Part shown: piece by piece, positions 45,425 through 53,546 of the stretch | Numbering within the stretch: position 1 is the stretch's first letter | Layout of the letters: the number at the start of each line of letters is the position of its first letter | Assembly: GCF_014202315.1 (NCBI RefSeq) | Contig: NZ_JACHGN010000027.1 | Coordinates: 80,721-144,720 of the forward strand | Reading direction: 5' to 3' | Length of the DNA stretch: 64,000 bases | From: Thermocatellispora tengchongensis | Lineage (GTDB): Bacteria > Actinomycetota > Actinomycetes > Streptosporangiales > Streptosporangiaceae | Program-made: the position numbers and the translations under genes | The notes under the pieces: generated by a model | What the model saw: only the letters and a program-made list of their open reading frames with translations | Told to the model about the DNA's origin: nothing | Database searches by the model: none

Positions 45425-45443
45425 GTTAACCCGAGTTAACCCG
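45425..45443 (+). repeat. Direct repeat GTTAACCCG, two copies one base apart
   Basis: GTTAACCCG-A-GTTAACCCG lies about 80 bases before ATG 45525. Each copy contains the palindrome GTTAAC. In an otherwise GC-rich gap this looks like a regulator-binding pair or promoter element. TACAGT at 45490-45495 is a possible -10 downstream. Confidence 0.4.
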
Positions 45444-45524
45444 CGTTTCGCGAACAAGATGCCAACATTCTGGAATGATCGCGTGGATATACAGTCGGAC
45501 ATCGAGACTGACGGACAGTGACAG

Positions 45525-46841
45525 ATGCCTCCCATCGATCAAGTAACCACCTTCGTCTCGGACAATCCGGTCGGAGCAGTCATCATCTCCGTGTTCGCCC
45601 TGGTCGGGTTGGCCGCGGCGTACTTCTTGCTCCGGGCGGTCATACGTGGCGTGGCCCGACTCTGGGCGACATATGTCGCACCACGCCCAGCGGAGGACAT
45701 TCTTACTATCGTCGCCGCTTCCATCGCCACCGGTGTCTCCGCGCAGGGCATGTGGAATTTCTCCGGTGACGTGCTCGGCTTCGACGGGCCGCTGCGGCTG
45801 CTGCTCTTCGCCTTCATCGAGGTCGCGGTGATCACCAGCGCGGTGCGGGCGCGGCGGAACATGCGGGAGAACTACTCGGCGGGCATCGACGGCGTCGCGG
45901 TGTGGGCGCTGACCGGACTGACCGCCGTGCTGTCGAGCATGGACTCCAACAGCCTGCCCGAGGCGGTGTTCCGGCTCGCCGCGCCGCTGGTGGCGGCGTG
46001 GCTGTGGGAGCGCGGGATGGCGATCGAGCGGCACCGGATCACCGGGCGGGCGCGCATCCACTGGCGGATCACCCCGGAGCGGATGATGGTGCGGCTCGGG
46101 CTGGCCGAGGCGAGCGACCGTACGGCGAGCGAGGTGGACGCGCACCGGAGGCTGACCCGGGTCGCGCTGGCCGCCAAGCGCGCCCGCGCCCTGCGGGAGG
46201 CCGGGGCGTCGGAGCGGAAGATGCGCATCGCGCTGGCCAAGCTGGACCAGGCCATGGACCGGGCCGTGGAGCACACCGGCCTCGCGGCCGACCCCGCGCG
46301 TCAGGAGGCGCTGCTGTCCCAGATCGGCGCCCTCTACAACACCTCGGCGCTGATCGACCTGACGCCGCCGGTGCCGTGGGCGCCGGAGCCCGAGCAGGCC
46401 AAGCCGCGCGAGCAGCCCGCCCTGGTGGCCGGGGGGCCCGCGCGCCCGGCGCGTGCCGCCGAGGGCGCCGCCTCGCTGATCGACGACGAGGACGAGGAGA
46501 TCGAGGTCGTCGAGGCCGCGCCGCCGGTCCTGGACCCGTCGCAGCGGGCGGCGCTCTACCGGGCGGCCCGGGAGTACTGGGACAAGCAGATCGAGCGCAA
46601 GTTCGTGCCGCGGGCGGCCGACATCGCGCACGAGACCGGCCTGCCGCTGGCCACCGCCCGCGAGTACCGGGCGCTGTGGAAGCTGGAGCCCAAGGCGCAC
46701 GCGCTGATCGAGGCGGCGTACAACGAGCATGGCATCATCGACACCGGCACCTTCCCGGCGATCATCCGGGAGGAGGCGGGGGCCGAGCAGCCCTCGGGGC
46801 CGATCCTGACCGTCAACGGGTCCTCGTCCTCGGCCCGTTGA
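45525..46841 (+). CDS. Membrane protein with cytoplasmic helical tail, DUF2637/Spd-like appearance
   Basis: A 438-residue protein. There are four hydrophobic helices in residues 15-150 (VGAVIISVFALVGLAAAYFLL, DILTIVAASIATGVSAQGMW, LRLLLFAFIEVAVITSAV, GVAVWALTGLTAVLSSM). A charged helical stretch follows (WERGMAIERHRITGRARIHWRITPERMMVRLGLA), then an acidic linker DDEDEEIEVVE and a C-terminal HTH-like region (FVPRAADIAHETGLPLATAREYRALWKL). This layout recalls DUF2637/SpdB-type proteins of actinobacterial mobile elements, but I cannot confirm it. The stop codon falls at the junction of a 38-bp tandem duplication. Confidence 0.65.
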   Translation: MPPIDQVTTFVSDNPVGAVIISVFALVGLAAAYFLLRAVIRGVARLWATYVAPRPAEDILTIVAASIATGVSAQGMWNFSGDVLGFDGPLRLLLFAFIEVAVITSAVRARRNMRENYSAGIDGVAVWALTGLTAVLSSMDSNSLPEAVFRLAAPLVAAWLWERGMAIERHRITGRARIHWRITPERMMVRLGLAEASDRTASEVDAHRRLTRVALAAKRARALREAGASERKMRIALAKLDQAMDRAVEHTGLAADPARQEALLSQIGALYNTSALIDLTPPVPWAPEPEQAKPREQPALVAGGPARPARAAEGAASLIDDEDEEIEVVEAAPPVLDPSQRAALYRAAREYWDKQIERKFVPRAADIAHETGLPLATAREYRALWKLEPKAHALIEAAYNEHGIIDTGTFPAIIREEAGAEQPSGPILTVNGSSSSAR

Positions 46842-46877
46842 TCCTGACCGTCAACGGGTCCTCGTCCTCGGCCCGTT
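46802..46877 (+). repeat. Perfect 38-bp tandem duplication across a stop codon
   Basis: Bases 46802-46839 are repeated exactly at 46840-46877. The junction creates the TGA (46839-46841) that ends the preceding gene. With a single copy the frame would continue past this point. Confidence 0.95.
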
Positions 46878-46913
46878 GCCGGCGGCCCGCCTGCGGTGTC
46901 CGTCCCGGCGGTC

Positions 46914-47187
46914 TCACGCGGCCGCCGGGGCGGACAGCTCCCGCCACCCGGCGAGCGGGATCTCGCCGGGGCGGGCGGTGGAGCACCCGCAGGCACACGT
47001 GGTCCGCGCCCGCGTCGAAAGGGGCGCGGACCCGTCCGGCCACGGCGTCCGGGTCGCCGTAGGCCACGATCGCGCCCCTGAGCCGGTCGCCGCCGGTCGC
47101 GAACCCGCCCTCGGTGAAGCCGAGGCGGCGCAGGCCGGCCTGCTGGGCAGGTGCGGCGCCGCCGTAGCGGGCGGCGTGCTCACGCGC
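46914..47187 (-). pseudogene. Remnant of an F420-dependent LLM-class oxidoreductase
   Basis: Only about 90 residues of the C-terminal end of an LLM flavin/F420 oxidoreductase are left: LRRLGFTEGGFATGGDRLRGAIVAYGDPDAVAGRVRAPFDAGADHVCLRVL in one frame, then, after a one-base shift, TARPGEIPLAGWRELSAPAAA in another, ending at 46914. The catalytic N-terminal three quarters are absent. It lies beside the tandem duplication at 46802-46877 and upstream of a divergent TetR gene, suggesting a deletion event here. Confidence 0.75.
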
Positions 47188-47268
47188 CATCTCGCGGGCC
47201 CGGCGTCGCGCACCTCGCCCGCGCTCATGGGCGCCCCTTCCGGGCGGAAATCCGGACAACTTCTCCGG

Positions 47269-47284
47269 ATAGTGCCCGGACTAT
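47269..47284. promoter_or_regulatory. Palindromic candidate TetR operator
   Basis: ATAGT-GCCCGG-ACTAT is a 5-bp inverted repeat with a 6-base centre, 35 bases before the TetR gene. It is nested inside a wider interrupted repeat, AACTTCTCCG (47259-47268) and CGGAGAGTT. Autoregulation of the TetR gene and of the former divergent LLM gene is a reasonable inference. Confidence 0.45.
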
Positions 47285-47317
47285 GATACGGAGAGTTTCT
47301 CCGGTTCAACGTCGGGA

Positions 47318-47914
47318 GTGCCCGTGCAGACCACCCGGCCGAGGCGGGCCGACGCCCGCCGCAACTACGAACTGCTGCTGGCCGCCGCCACGGCCGTGAT
47401 CGCGGAGGAGGGGCCCGACGCGTCCCTCAACGAGATCGCCCGGCGGGCCGGGGTGGGGCCGGGCACCCTCTACCGGCACTTCCCCACGCGCGACGCGCTG
47501 CTCGCGGCGGTGTTCCAGGGGCGCCTGGCCGCGCTGTGCGCGCGGGCGGAGGAGCTGGCCGAGGAGCGTCCCCCCGGCGAGGCGCTGGTCGCGTGGCTGC
47601 GCCTGCTGGTCGCGCACGCGATGACCGACCGCGGCCTCGGCGCGCGGATGATGCTCAACCCGGCGGCCCCCGGCGTGGACTGCTGGGCCATGCTGGGCGG
47701 CGCCGCCGGCAGGCTGCTGCGCCCGGCCCAGGAGGCGGGGGTCGTACGGGCGGACCTGGAGTTCGCCGACCTGGTGGAGCTGGTGGCGGGCATCGCCCAG
47801 GTCGCCTCCGGCCCCGAGCGGGCCGAGCGGCTGCTCACGCTGACGCTCGACGGCCTGCGCGCACGCGACGGCGGAGATCAGCGGGGCGCCGGATCGTCCC
47901 TGAGAGTGCCGTAG
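47318..47914 (+). CDS. TetR/AcrR-family transcriptional regulator
   Basis: A 198-residue TetR protein with HTH ELLLAAATAVIAEEGPDASLNEIARRAGVGPGTLYRHFPTRDALLAAVF at about residues 18-66. The ligand domain (70-190) is of the SACE_7040/TetR_C_33-like type common in actinomycetes. GTG 47318 or GTG 47324 could be the start; GGGAG at 47314-47318 favours the latter. The 3' end overlaps the convergent glycosylase gene by 37 bases. Its usual partner, a divergent LLM oxidoreductase, is present only as a remnant. Confidence 0.9.
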   Translation: MPVQTTRPRRADARRNYELLLAAATAVIAEEGPDASLNEIARRAGVGPGTLYRHFPTRDALLAAVFQGRLAALCARAEELAEERPPGEALVAWLRLLVAHAMTDRGLGARMMLNPAAPGVDCWAMLGGAAGRLLRPAQEAGVVRADLEFADLVELVAGIAQVASGPERAERLLTLTLDGLRARDGGDQRGAGSSLRVP

Positions 47915-48774
47915 GTGGAGGCGCGGAACAGGAAGGAGGCCCAGGAGCGGTAGGGCCGCCAGGCGTCGGCCAGGCGCCGGTACGCCGCCGGCGGCGCGTC
48001 CTGCGGCAGGCCGTACGCCTCGCGCAGGATCGCGAACAGGCGCGGCTCGTCGCCGGGGAACGCGTCCGGCGCGCCCGCCCCGCGGATCAGGATCAGGCCC
48101 GCGGAGAACGGCCCCACGCCGGGCAGCGCGCGCAGCTCGGCCAGGGCCTCCTCCGGCGCGAGCGAGCGCAGGTGCTCGGTGGTGAGCACGCCGTCCAGCG
48201 CCGCGGCGGCCAGGCCGCGCACCCACTCCTCCTTCTGCGCGGGCAGGCCGAGCCCGCCGGCCTCCAGCAGGGTCACCGGCGGCGGGAAGGCCGAATACGC
48301 CCGCCCGTCCACGACGACCTCCGCGCCGTACCGCTCGGCGATGCGCTGCTTGAGCCGCGAGGCGATGACCATGGACGAGCGCTGCACGATCACCGCCCAG
48401 CACGCGGCCTCCCACGGGCTCCAGAAGCACACCGGGCGCAGGCCGGGGCTGCGCCGCTGCAAGTCGCCGAGCACCGGGTCGGCCTCGCCGAGCTTGGCGA
48501 ATCCGGCCCCGTCCACGTCCAGGGAGAGGATGCGCGCGATCTCCGCCCGGAGGCCCGGCCCCGCGGCCCTGGTTGTCGTCACCGAGACCCCGCCGGGCGC
48601 GGCCGTCACGGTCACGCCGATCGGCAGCCAGTCGGACTCCGCGCAGTAGGCGAAGCGCAGCGCCCGCCCGTCGGAGGGCAGCGCGCTGGTGGCGGGCCAG
48701 TCCTCCACGAAGCGCAGCGAGGCGGCGAAGTCGAACGGGCCGTCGGCGGTGAGCGTGAATCCGTGCGCGGTCAT
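47878..48774 (-). CDS. DNA-3-methyladenine glycosylase II-like (AlkA-type HhH-GPD) protein
   Basis: A 298-residue base-excision repair glycosylase. The helix-hairpin-helix is LPGVGPFSAGLILIRGAG near 220-237 and the catalytic aspartate is in PGDEPRLF that follows. The N-terminal half (DGPFDFAASLRFVEDWPAT) matches the AlkA N domain. It would remove alkylated purines from DNA. ATG 48774 is 45 bases from the divergent NAD kinase. Confidence 0.88.
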   Translation of the reverse strand: MTAHGFTLTADGPFDFAASLRFVEDWPATSALPSDGRALRFAYCAESDWLPIGVTVTAAPGGVSVTTTRAAGPGLRAEIARILSLDVDGAGFAKLGEADPVLGDLQRRSPGLRPVCFWSPWEAACWAVIVQRSSMVIASRLKQRIAERYGAEVVVDGRAYSAFPPPVTLLEAGGLGLPAQKEEWVRGLAAAALDGVLTTEHLRSLAPEEALAELRALPGVGPFSAGLILIRGAGAPDAFPGDEPRLFAILREAYGLPQDAPPAAYRRLADAWRPYRSWASFLFRASTYGTLRDDPAPR

Positions 48775-48819
48775 GGGCGTATGGTAGGAGCCCTCCGCGC
48801 GTGCCCGTACAGTGGCGGA

Positions 48820-49692
48820 ATGGGGATGGTCACGACGGTGGGGCTGGTCCTCCACCCCAGGCGCGACTCCAAGCAGGCCATCGACACGATCATCGAGTGG
48901 GCCCGCGCGCGCGGGTGCACCGTGCTGGGCCTGCCCGACGAGGTCGGCAGGATCGACTGCTCGGCGGTCGCCGTCGAGCCGTCGGCGCTGGTGGGCCGGG
49001 CCGACCTGCTGGTCAGCCTGGGCGGCGACGGCACGATGCTGCGCACCATGCGGCTCATCGCCGGACGGGCCACGCCGGTGCTGGGCGTCAACGTCGGCAA
49101 GCTGGGCTTCCTCGCCGAGATCGACGTCGAGGAGCTGAAGACGGCGCTGTCGGCCATCGACGAGCACCGCTACTCGGTCGAGCCGCGCATGGCCGTGCGG
49201 GCGGAGCTGGGCTGCCCGGAGGGGCCGGGGCGGGCGCTGGCCTTCAACGACATCGCGCTGGTGCGCACCCCCGGCGAGGGCCTGGCCGCCGTCGCGGTCT
49301 CCGTCCAGGGGCACCCCTTCGTCCGCTACGCCGCCGACGCGGTGATCGTCGCGACCTCCACCGGCTCCACCGCCTACAGCTACTCGGCGGGCGGGCCGAT
49401 CGTCTCGCCGATCGTGGAGGGCTTCCTCGTCGTCCCCGCCGCCGCCCACTCCACGTTCAACCGGGCGCTGATGCTCTCGGCCGACGAGTCGGTGCGCCTG
49501 GACGTCCTGCCGTCCAGCGGGCGCCTGGCCGTCGAGGTGGACGGCGCCGTGGCCGGCTACGTCTCGCCCGGCGACGCGGTGACCGTGACCGCCTGGCGCG
49601 ACGCCGCGCGGGTGGTGCGCTTCGGCGGCACCACCTTCTACGAGCGCGCCCGGCGCAAGCTGCGCGTGAACGGCAGCGCCGAGGTGGAGTGA
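48820..49692 (+). CDS. nadK: NAD kinase
   Basis: A 290-residue ATP-NAD kinase, which makes NADP from NAD and ATP or polyphosphate. The signature LGGDGTMLR is near 66-74, FNDIALVR near 143-150 and TGSTAYSYSAGGPI near 183-196. In actinomycetes the main nadK sits by recN and tlyA; this copy stands alone beside a repair gene, so it may be a second isoform. ATG 48820 and ATG 48826 are both possible. Confidence 0.93.
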   Translation: MGMVTTVGLVLHPRRDSKQAIDTIIEWARARGCTVLGLPDEVGRIDCSAVAVEPSALVGRADLLVSLGGDGTMLRTMRLIAGRATPVLGVNVGKLGFLAEIDVEELKTALSAIDEHRYSVEPRMAVRAELGCPEGPGRALAFNDIALVRTPGEGLAAVAVSVQGHPFVRYAADAVIVATSTGSTAYSYSAGGPIVSPIVEGFLVVPAAAHSTFNRALMLSADESVRLDVLPSSGRLAVEVDGAVAGYVSPGDAVTVTAWRDAARVVRFGGTTFYERARRKLRVNGSAEVE

Positions 49693-49775
49693 GCCTCGCG
49701 TTAGGCCCCCGCCCCCGGTGGTAGAGGGCTCGCACGGGGCGTCCCGCCCCGTGCGACGGGGAGAGGGGAACGCCG

Positions 49776-50834
49776 ATGCGTGTCGCGGCCGTGCGAACCG
49801 AGGTCCCGCCCAACCGCTACGAGCAGCGGCAGATCACCGACGCCTTCGCGCGCATCAACGGCGGGGACGAGGCGCTGCTGCGGCGCTTCCACACCTCGTC
49901 CGGGGTCGGCGCGCGGCACCTGGCGCTGCCGATCGAGGAGTACGCCGCCATCGACGGGTTCACCCGCGCCAACGACGCCTACATCGACGCGGCGGTGGCC
50001 CTGGGGGAGAAGGCCCTGCTCGGCGCGCTCGACAGCGCCGGGGTGGAGCCGCACGAGGTGGACCACGTCATGCTCTGCTCCTCCACCGGCGTCGCCACGC
50101 CCTCGCTGGACGCCCGGATCGCGCAGCGGGCCGGGCTGCGCCAGGACGTCAAGCGGGTGCCGGTGTTCGGGCTCGGCTGCGTCGCGGGCGCCGCGGGCCT
50201 GGCCAGGACGCACGACTACCTGACCGGGCACCCGGGCGAGGTGGCGGTCCTGGTGTGCGTCGAGCTGTGCTCGCTCACTCTCCAGCGCGACGACACCTCC
50301 CCGGCCAACCTGGTGGCCAGCAGCCTGTTCGGCGACGGCGCCGCGGCCGTGGTGGGGCTGGGCGACCGGCGCGAGGCCGAGTCGCCGGGGCCCGTGGCCG
50401 GGCCCCGGGTGACCGCCACCCGCAGCCGCCTCTACCCCGACACCGCGCGGCTGATGGGCTGGGAGGCGGGCGGCCACGGGCTGCGCATCGTGCTCGCCGC
50501 CGACCTGGTGGACACCGTGGAGAAGCACCTCGCCGACGACGTGGAACGCTTCCTGGCCCGCGAGGGGCTGACCCCGGACGACATCGCCACCTGGGTCTGC
50601 CACCCGGGCGGGCCCAAGGTCATCGACGCGGTCGCCGGGCTGTTCGGCCTGCCGGGCGACGCGCTCGGCCACACCTGGCGCTCGCTGCGGGAGCTGGGCA
50701 ACATGTCCTCGGCCTCGGTGCTCAACGTGCTGGAGCGCACCATGGCCGGGCCCCGCCCCGAGCCGGGGGAGCCCGGCCTGCTGCTGGCCCTGGGCCCCGG
50801 CTTCTCCGCCGAGCTCGTGCTGCTCAGGTGGTGA
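49776..50834 (+). CDS. Type III polyketide synthase (chalcone synthase-like)
   Basis: A 352-residue type III PKS. The catalytic triad regions are visible: Cys in VFGLGCVAGAAGLAR near 132-146, His in WVCHPGGPKVIDAV near 273-286 and Asn in LGNMSSASVLNVL near 307-319. Such enzymes condense malonyl-CoA on an acyl starter to make resorcinols, pyrones or quinols. Together with the overlapping ICMT-type methyltransferase it mirrors the srsA-srsB pair of phenolic lipid synthesis in Streptomyces, but the srsC-like hydroxylase is missing here. Starter and ring type are not readable. Confidence 0.9.
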   Translation: MRVAAVRTEVPPNRYEQRQITDAFARINGGDEALLRRFHTSSGVGARHLALPIEEYAAIDGFTRANDAYIDAAVALGEKALLGALDSAGVEPHEVDHVMLCSSTGVATPSLDARIAQRAGLRQDVKRVPVFGLGCVAGAAGLARTHDYLTGHPGEVAVLVCVELCSLTLQRDDTSPANLVASSLFGDGAAAVVGLGDRREAESPGPVAGPRVTATRSRLYPDTARLMGWEAGGHGLRIVLAADLVDTVEKHLADDVERFLAREGLTPDDIATWVCHPGGPKVIDAVAGLFGLPGDALGHTWRSLRELGNMSSASVLNVLERTMAGPRPEPGEPGLLLALGPGFSAELVLLRW

Positions 50835-51436
50835 CCGCGCAGATGGTGACCGCTCCGATGGTGACGATGACCGGCTCCGCCGCCTGGTACCTGGTGCTGA
50901 TCGCGCTGGTGTGCGCCGAGCGGATCGCGGAACTCGCCGTCTCGCGCCGCAACCTCGCCCGCGCGCGGCGGCGGGGCGGCGTCGAGTACGGCAGGGAGCA
51001 CTACCCGTACATGGTGCTCGCCCACGCCGGCCTGCTGGTGGCCGCGCCGGCCGAGGTCGTGCTGCTGGACCGGCCGTTCCTGCCCTGGCTCGGCTGGCCG
51101 ATGCTCGCCGTGGTGCTGCTCGCCCAGGCCCTGCGCTGGTGGTGCGTGAAGAGCCTGGGCGAGCGCTGGAACACCAGGGTGGTCGTCGTGCCCGGCATGC
51201 CGCTGGTGCACGCCGGGCCGTACCGGTGGCTGCGCCACCCCAACTACGTGGCGGTCGTGGCCGAAGGGCTCGCGCTGCCGCTCGTGCACACGGCGTGGAT
51301 GACCGCGCTGACGTTCTGCGCGGTCAACGCCTGGCTGCTCGCCGTGCGCATCCGGGTCGAGGACACCGCGCTCGGCCGCGCCGCCGCCTTCCCCGGCGCC
51401 GGGCTCAGCCCAGACGGGCCAGCTCCTCCGCGGTGA
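50831..51436 (+). CDS. Isoprenylcysteine carboxyl methyltransferase-family (SrsB-like) membrane protein
   Basis: A 201-residue integral-membrane methyltransferase of the ICMT family with helices near 15-31, 58-78 and 85-100 and the conserved end GPYRWLRHPNYVAVVAEGLALPL, which binds SAM. In the srs operon the homologue O-methylates the PKS product. GTG 50831 overlaps the PKS stop (GTGA); ATG 50843, 50858 or 50867 are alternatives. It overlaps the convergent aldo/keto reductase by 32 bases. Confidence 0.87.
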   Translation: MTAQMVTAPMVTMTGSAAWYLVLIALVCAERIAELAVSRRNLARARRRGGVEYGREHYPYMVLAHAGLLVAAPAEVVLLDRPFLPWLGWPMLAVVLLAQALRWWCVKSLGERWNTRVVVVPGMPLVHAGPYRWLRHPNYVAVVAEGLALPLVHTAWMTALTFCAVNAWLLAVRIRVEDTALGRAAAFPGAGLSPDGPAPPR

Positions 51437-52262
51437 GCTCCAGCTCGGCCGCCGCGGCCGAGTCGCGGATGCTCTCCGGGCGGCTCGCCCCCGGGATGGG
51501 GATCATGACGGGGCTTCGGGCCAGCTCCCAGGCCAGGCACACCTGCTGCGGCGAGACCCCGCGCTCGCGGGCGATCTCGGCGAACGGCGCCGCCTTGCCG
51601 CCCAGGTCGTCCGCGCGGCCGATGCCGCCGAGCGGCGACCAGGGCAGGAACGCCAGGCCCAGCTCCGCGCACACGTCCACCTCGGGCTCGCTGGTGCGGA
51701 ACCGCGGCGAGTACTCGTTCTGCACGCTGACCAGGCCCTCGCCCAGGATCGAGTGCGCCAGCCTGATCTGCTCCGGATCGGCGTTGGAGATGCCCGCCGC
51801 CCGGATCTTGCCCGCCGCGAGCAGGTCGGCCAGCGCGCCGATGCTCTCCTCGTACGCCACCTTCGGGTCGGGCCGGTGGTGCTGGTACAGGTCGATCGCC
51901 TCGACGCCGAGCGCCTTGAGGGACCGCTCGCAGGCCCGCTTGATGTACTCGGCCCGGCCGTCCACGTCCCAGCCGCCGCCGGCGACCCGGGTGTGCCCGC
52001 CCTTGGTCGCGATCAGGACCCCGCTCGTGTCGCCGCCCCACGAGGCCAGCGCCTTGGCGACCAGCCGCTCGTTGTGGCCCACGTCCTCGGCCGAGGGCGT
52101 GTAGGCGTCGGCGGTGTCGATCAGGGTGATCCCGGCGTCGAGCGCCGCGTGGATCGTGCGGATCGACTGCTTCTCGTCGGGCATGTGCCCGGCCACGGAC
52201 ATCGGCATCGCGCCGAGCCCGATGGCACTGACCTGCCTGGTTCCGATCGTACGGGTCTTCAT
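51405..52262 (-). CDS. Aldo/keto reductase
   Basis: A 285-residue AKR with the tetrad Asp and Tyr in DTADAYTPS, Lys in ATKGGH and His in YQHHRPD. It is an NADPH-dependent carbonyl reductase of unknown substrate. ATG 52262 starts the MKTRTIGTRQVSAIGLGAMPM N-terminus; an ATG nine codons earlier adds a poor extension. Confidence 0.92.
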   Translation of the reverse strand: MKTRTIGTRQVSAIGLGAMPMSVAGHMPDEKQSIRTIHAALDAGITLIDTADAYTPSAEDVGHNERLVAKALASWGGDTSGVLIATKGGHTRVAGGGWDVDGRAEYIKRACERSLKALGVEAIDLYQHHRPDPKVAYEESIGALADLLAAGKIRAAGISNADPEQIRLAHSILGEGLVSVQNEYSPRFRTSEPEVDVCAELGLAFLPWSPLGGIGRADDLGGKAAPFAEIARERGVSPQQVCLAWELARSPVMIPIPGASRPESIRDSAAAAELELTAEELARLG

Positions 52263-52295
52263 GCCCCCACCCTGCCCGCTGGAGCGCACTCCAGG

Positions 52296-52667
52296 TCAAG
52301 CGGGGCGGCGTACCAGGGTCATGACCGCCCACGCCGCCCCGGCGCCGGCCGCGTACCACAACAGGTCGGGCGCGTTGAACGAGGTGCCGAGCACCAGCCG
52401 GGCGAGCGCGCTGCGCGCCGACAGCTCCGCCGGCACCCCGGTGAGCTGGAACAGCTCCACCGCCCAGCTCGCCGCCAGGCCCAGGCCGGCCGCGACGGCC
52501 GGGCGCGCCCGCGGCGCGACCGCCACGACCAGCGTGACCAGCAGCACCGTGTAGAGCGCGTCGCCGGCGTGCTCGGCGAACGCGCCCGTGCCCACGGCGC
52601 GCACGCCGAGCCCGGCGGCGACGGTGGCCAGGGCGCACAGCAGGGCGAGGAGTCGTCTGGACCGCAC
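52296..52667 (-). CDS. DUF2809 domain-containing membrane protein
   Basis: A 123-residue (or 142-residue if from GTG 52724) protein with four helices: RRLLALLCALATVAAGLGVRA, GDALYTVLLVTLVVAVA, AVAAGLGLAASWAVELFQL and APDLLWYAAGAGAAWAVM. This is the DUF2809 layout. I favour GTG 52667 because the longer start adds an unconserved polar segment that runs into the next promoter. Function unknown. Confidence 0.8.
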   Translation of the reverse strand: MRSRRLLALLCALATVAAGLGVRAVGTGAFAEHAGDALYTVLLVTLVVAVAPRARPAVAAGLGLAASWAVELFQLTGVPAELSARSALARLVLGTSFNAPDLLWYAAGAGAAWAVMTLVRRPA

Positions 52668-52745
52668 CGGGACACCGTATAAGTGTTCCTCGCCATCGGC
52701 GGACGCGGTAAGGTCCGTGAACACGGTGGCCGGAAGGACGGTGTG

Positions 52746-53546
52746 ATGCGGGCGCGAGGGGCGGGCCTTCTCCTCCCCGCTCTCCTTCTCGCCGCGCTGG
52801 CGGCCTGCGCGTCACCCGCCGCCGCGCCCGAGCCGCCCGACGACGCCTCGATCGTCTACTGCACGGCCTCGGACCGGGTCAACGCCCTGGTGGACGCGGC
52901 GGTGGCGCTGGGTGTGGCCGCACGGGCCGCCGGCGCGCCCGACCGGCTCGTGGCCGGCGGCAAGACCCTCACCGTCGCGGAGTGGCGCGCCGCCCGGCCG
53001 GGCGACTTCGCGCGGGCCTGCGCCGGGCTGGTCGGGGCGCGCTCGCCGGCTCCGGGCGGCGGCGGTCCGGGGGCGCTCGGCACGCTGCTCACCACGCTCA
53101 TCACCACGTTGCTGCCGGTGCTGCTGGGCGCGGCCCTCACCATCGCGGGCGGCGAGCTGCGGGTCCGCGCCGACCAGCGGGCGCAGGACGGCATGCTGCT
53201 GCGCAAGGCGATGACCGACTTCGCCACCGCCTTCACCCAGTACGTCGAGGAGTCCGCCTCCGACTCGCCGCCCGCGCGCTCGCCGGTGCCGCCGTACCGG
53301 GCCGAGCTGAACGCCTGTCTGGTGCGCATGCAGGTGCGCCACCCGCGCAGGCCCGAGCCGCGGCGGCTGATCGAGGAGCTGGCCGCGCTGGAGGAGCTGC
53401 CCCGGGCCCGCTGGTCGGCCGGCGACAAGAGCGCCCTGCGCGACGGGCTGCTGGCCCGGCTGCGCGCGCTGCAGGTGGAGGTGGAGAAGGTCGCAGCGTC
53501 GCCCCGGCCGTGGGCGCGGCCGTGGAGGAGGGGAGGCGAGCGGTGA
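52746..53546 (+). CDS. Putative lipoprotein/membrane protein, first gene of an ATPase operon
   Basis: A 266-residue protein with signal peptide and lipobox LAAC near residue 21, a small extracytoplasmic region with two Cys, one later membrane segment (LGTLLTTLITTLLPVLLGAALTIAGG at about 115-140), and a cytoplasmic-looking helical C-terminus (RVRADQRAQDGMLLRKAMTDFATAFTQYVEESASD). I do not recognise a domain. It overlaps the following ATPase by GTGA and so is almost certainly cotranscribed with both ATPases. A sensor or anchor role is inference. Confidence 0.7.
   Translation: MRARGAGLLLPALLLAALAACASPAAAPEPPDDASIVYCTASDRVNALVDAAVALGVAARAAGAPDRLVAGGKTLTVAEWRAARPGDFARACAGLVGARSPAPGGGGPGALGTLLTTLITTLLPVLLGAALTIAGGELRVRADQRAQDGMLLRKAMTDFATAFTQYVEESASDSPPARSPVPPYRAELNACLVRMQVRHPRRPEPRRLIEELAALEELPRARWSAGDKSALRDGLLARLRALQVEVEKVAASPRPWARPWRRGGER

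Noticed and set aside
45261-45521. Short ORF starting with Met-Asp-Met-Ala-Arg repeats
   Set aside because: It is created by the 18-bp tandem repeat; the rest has no coding character.
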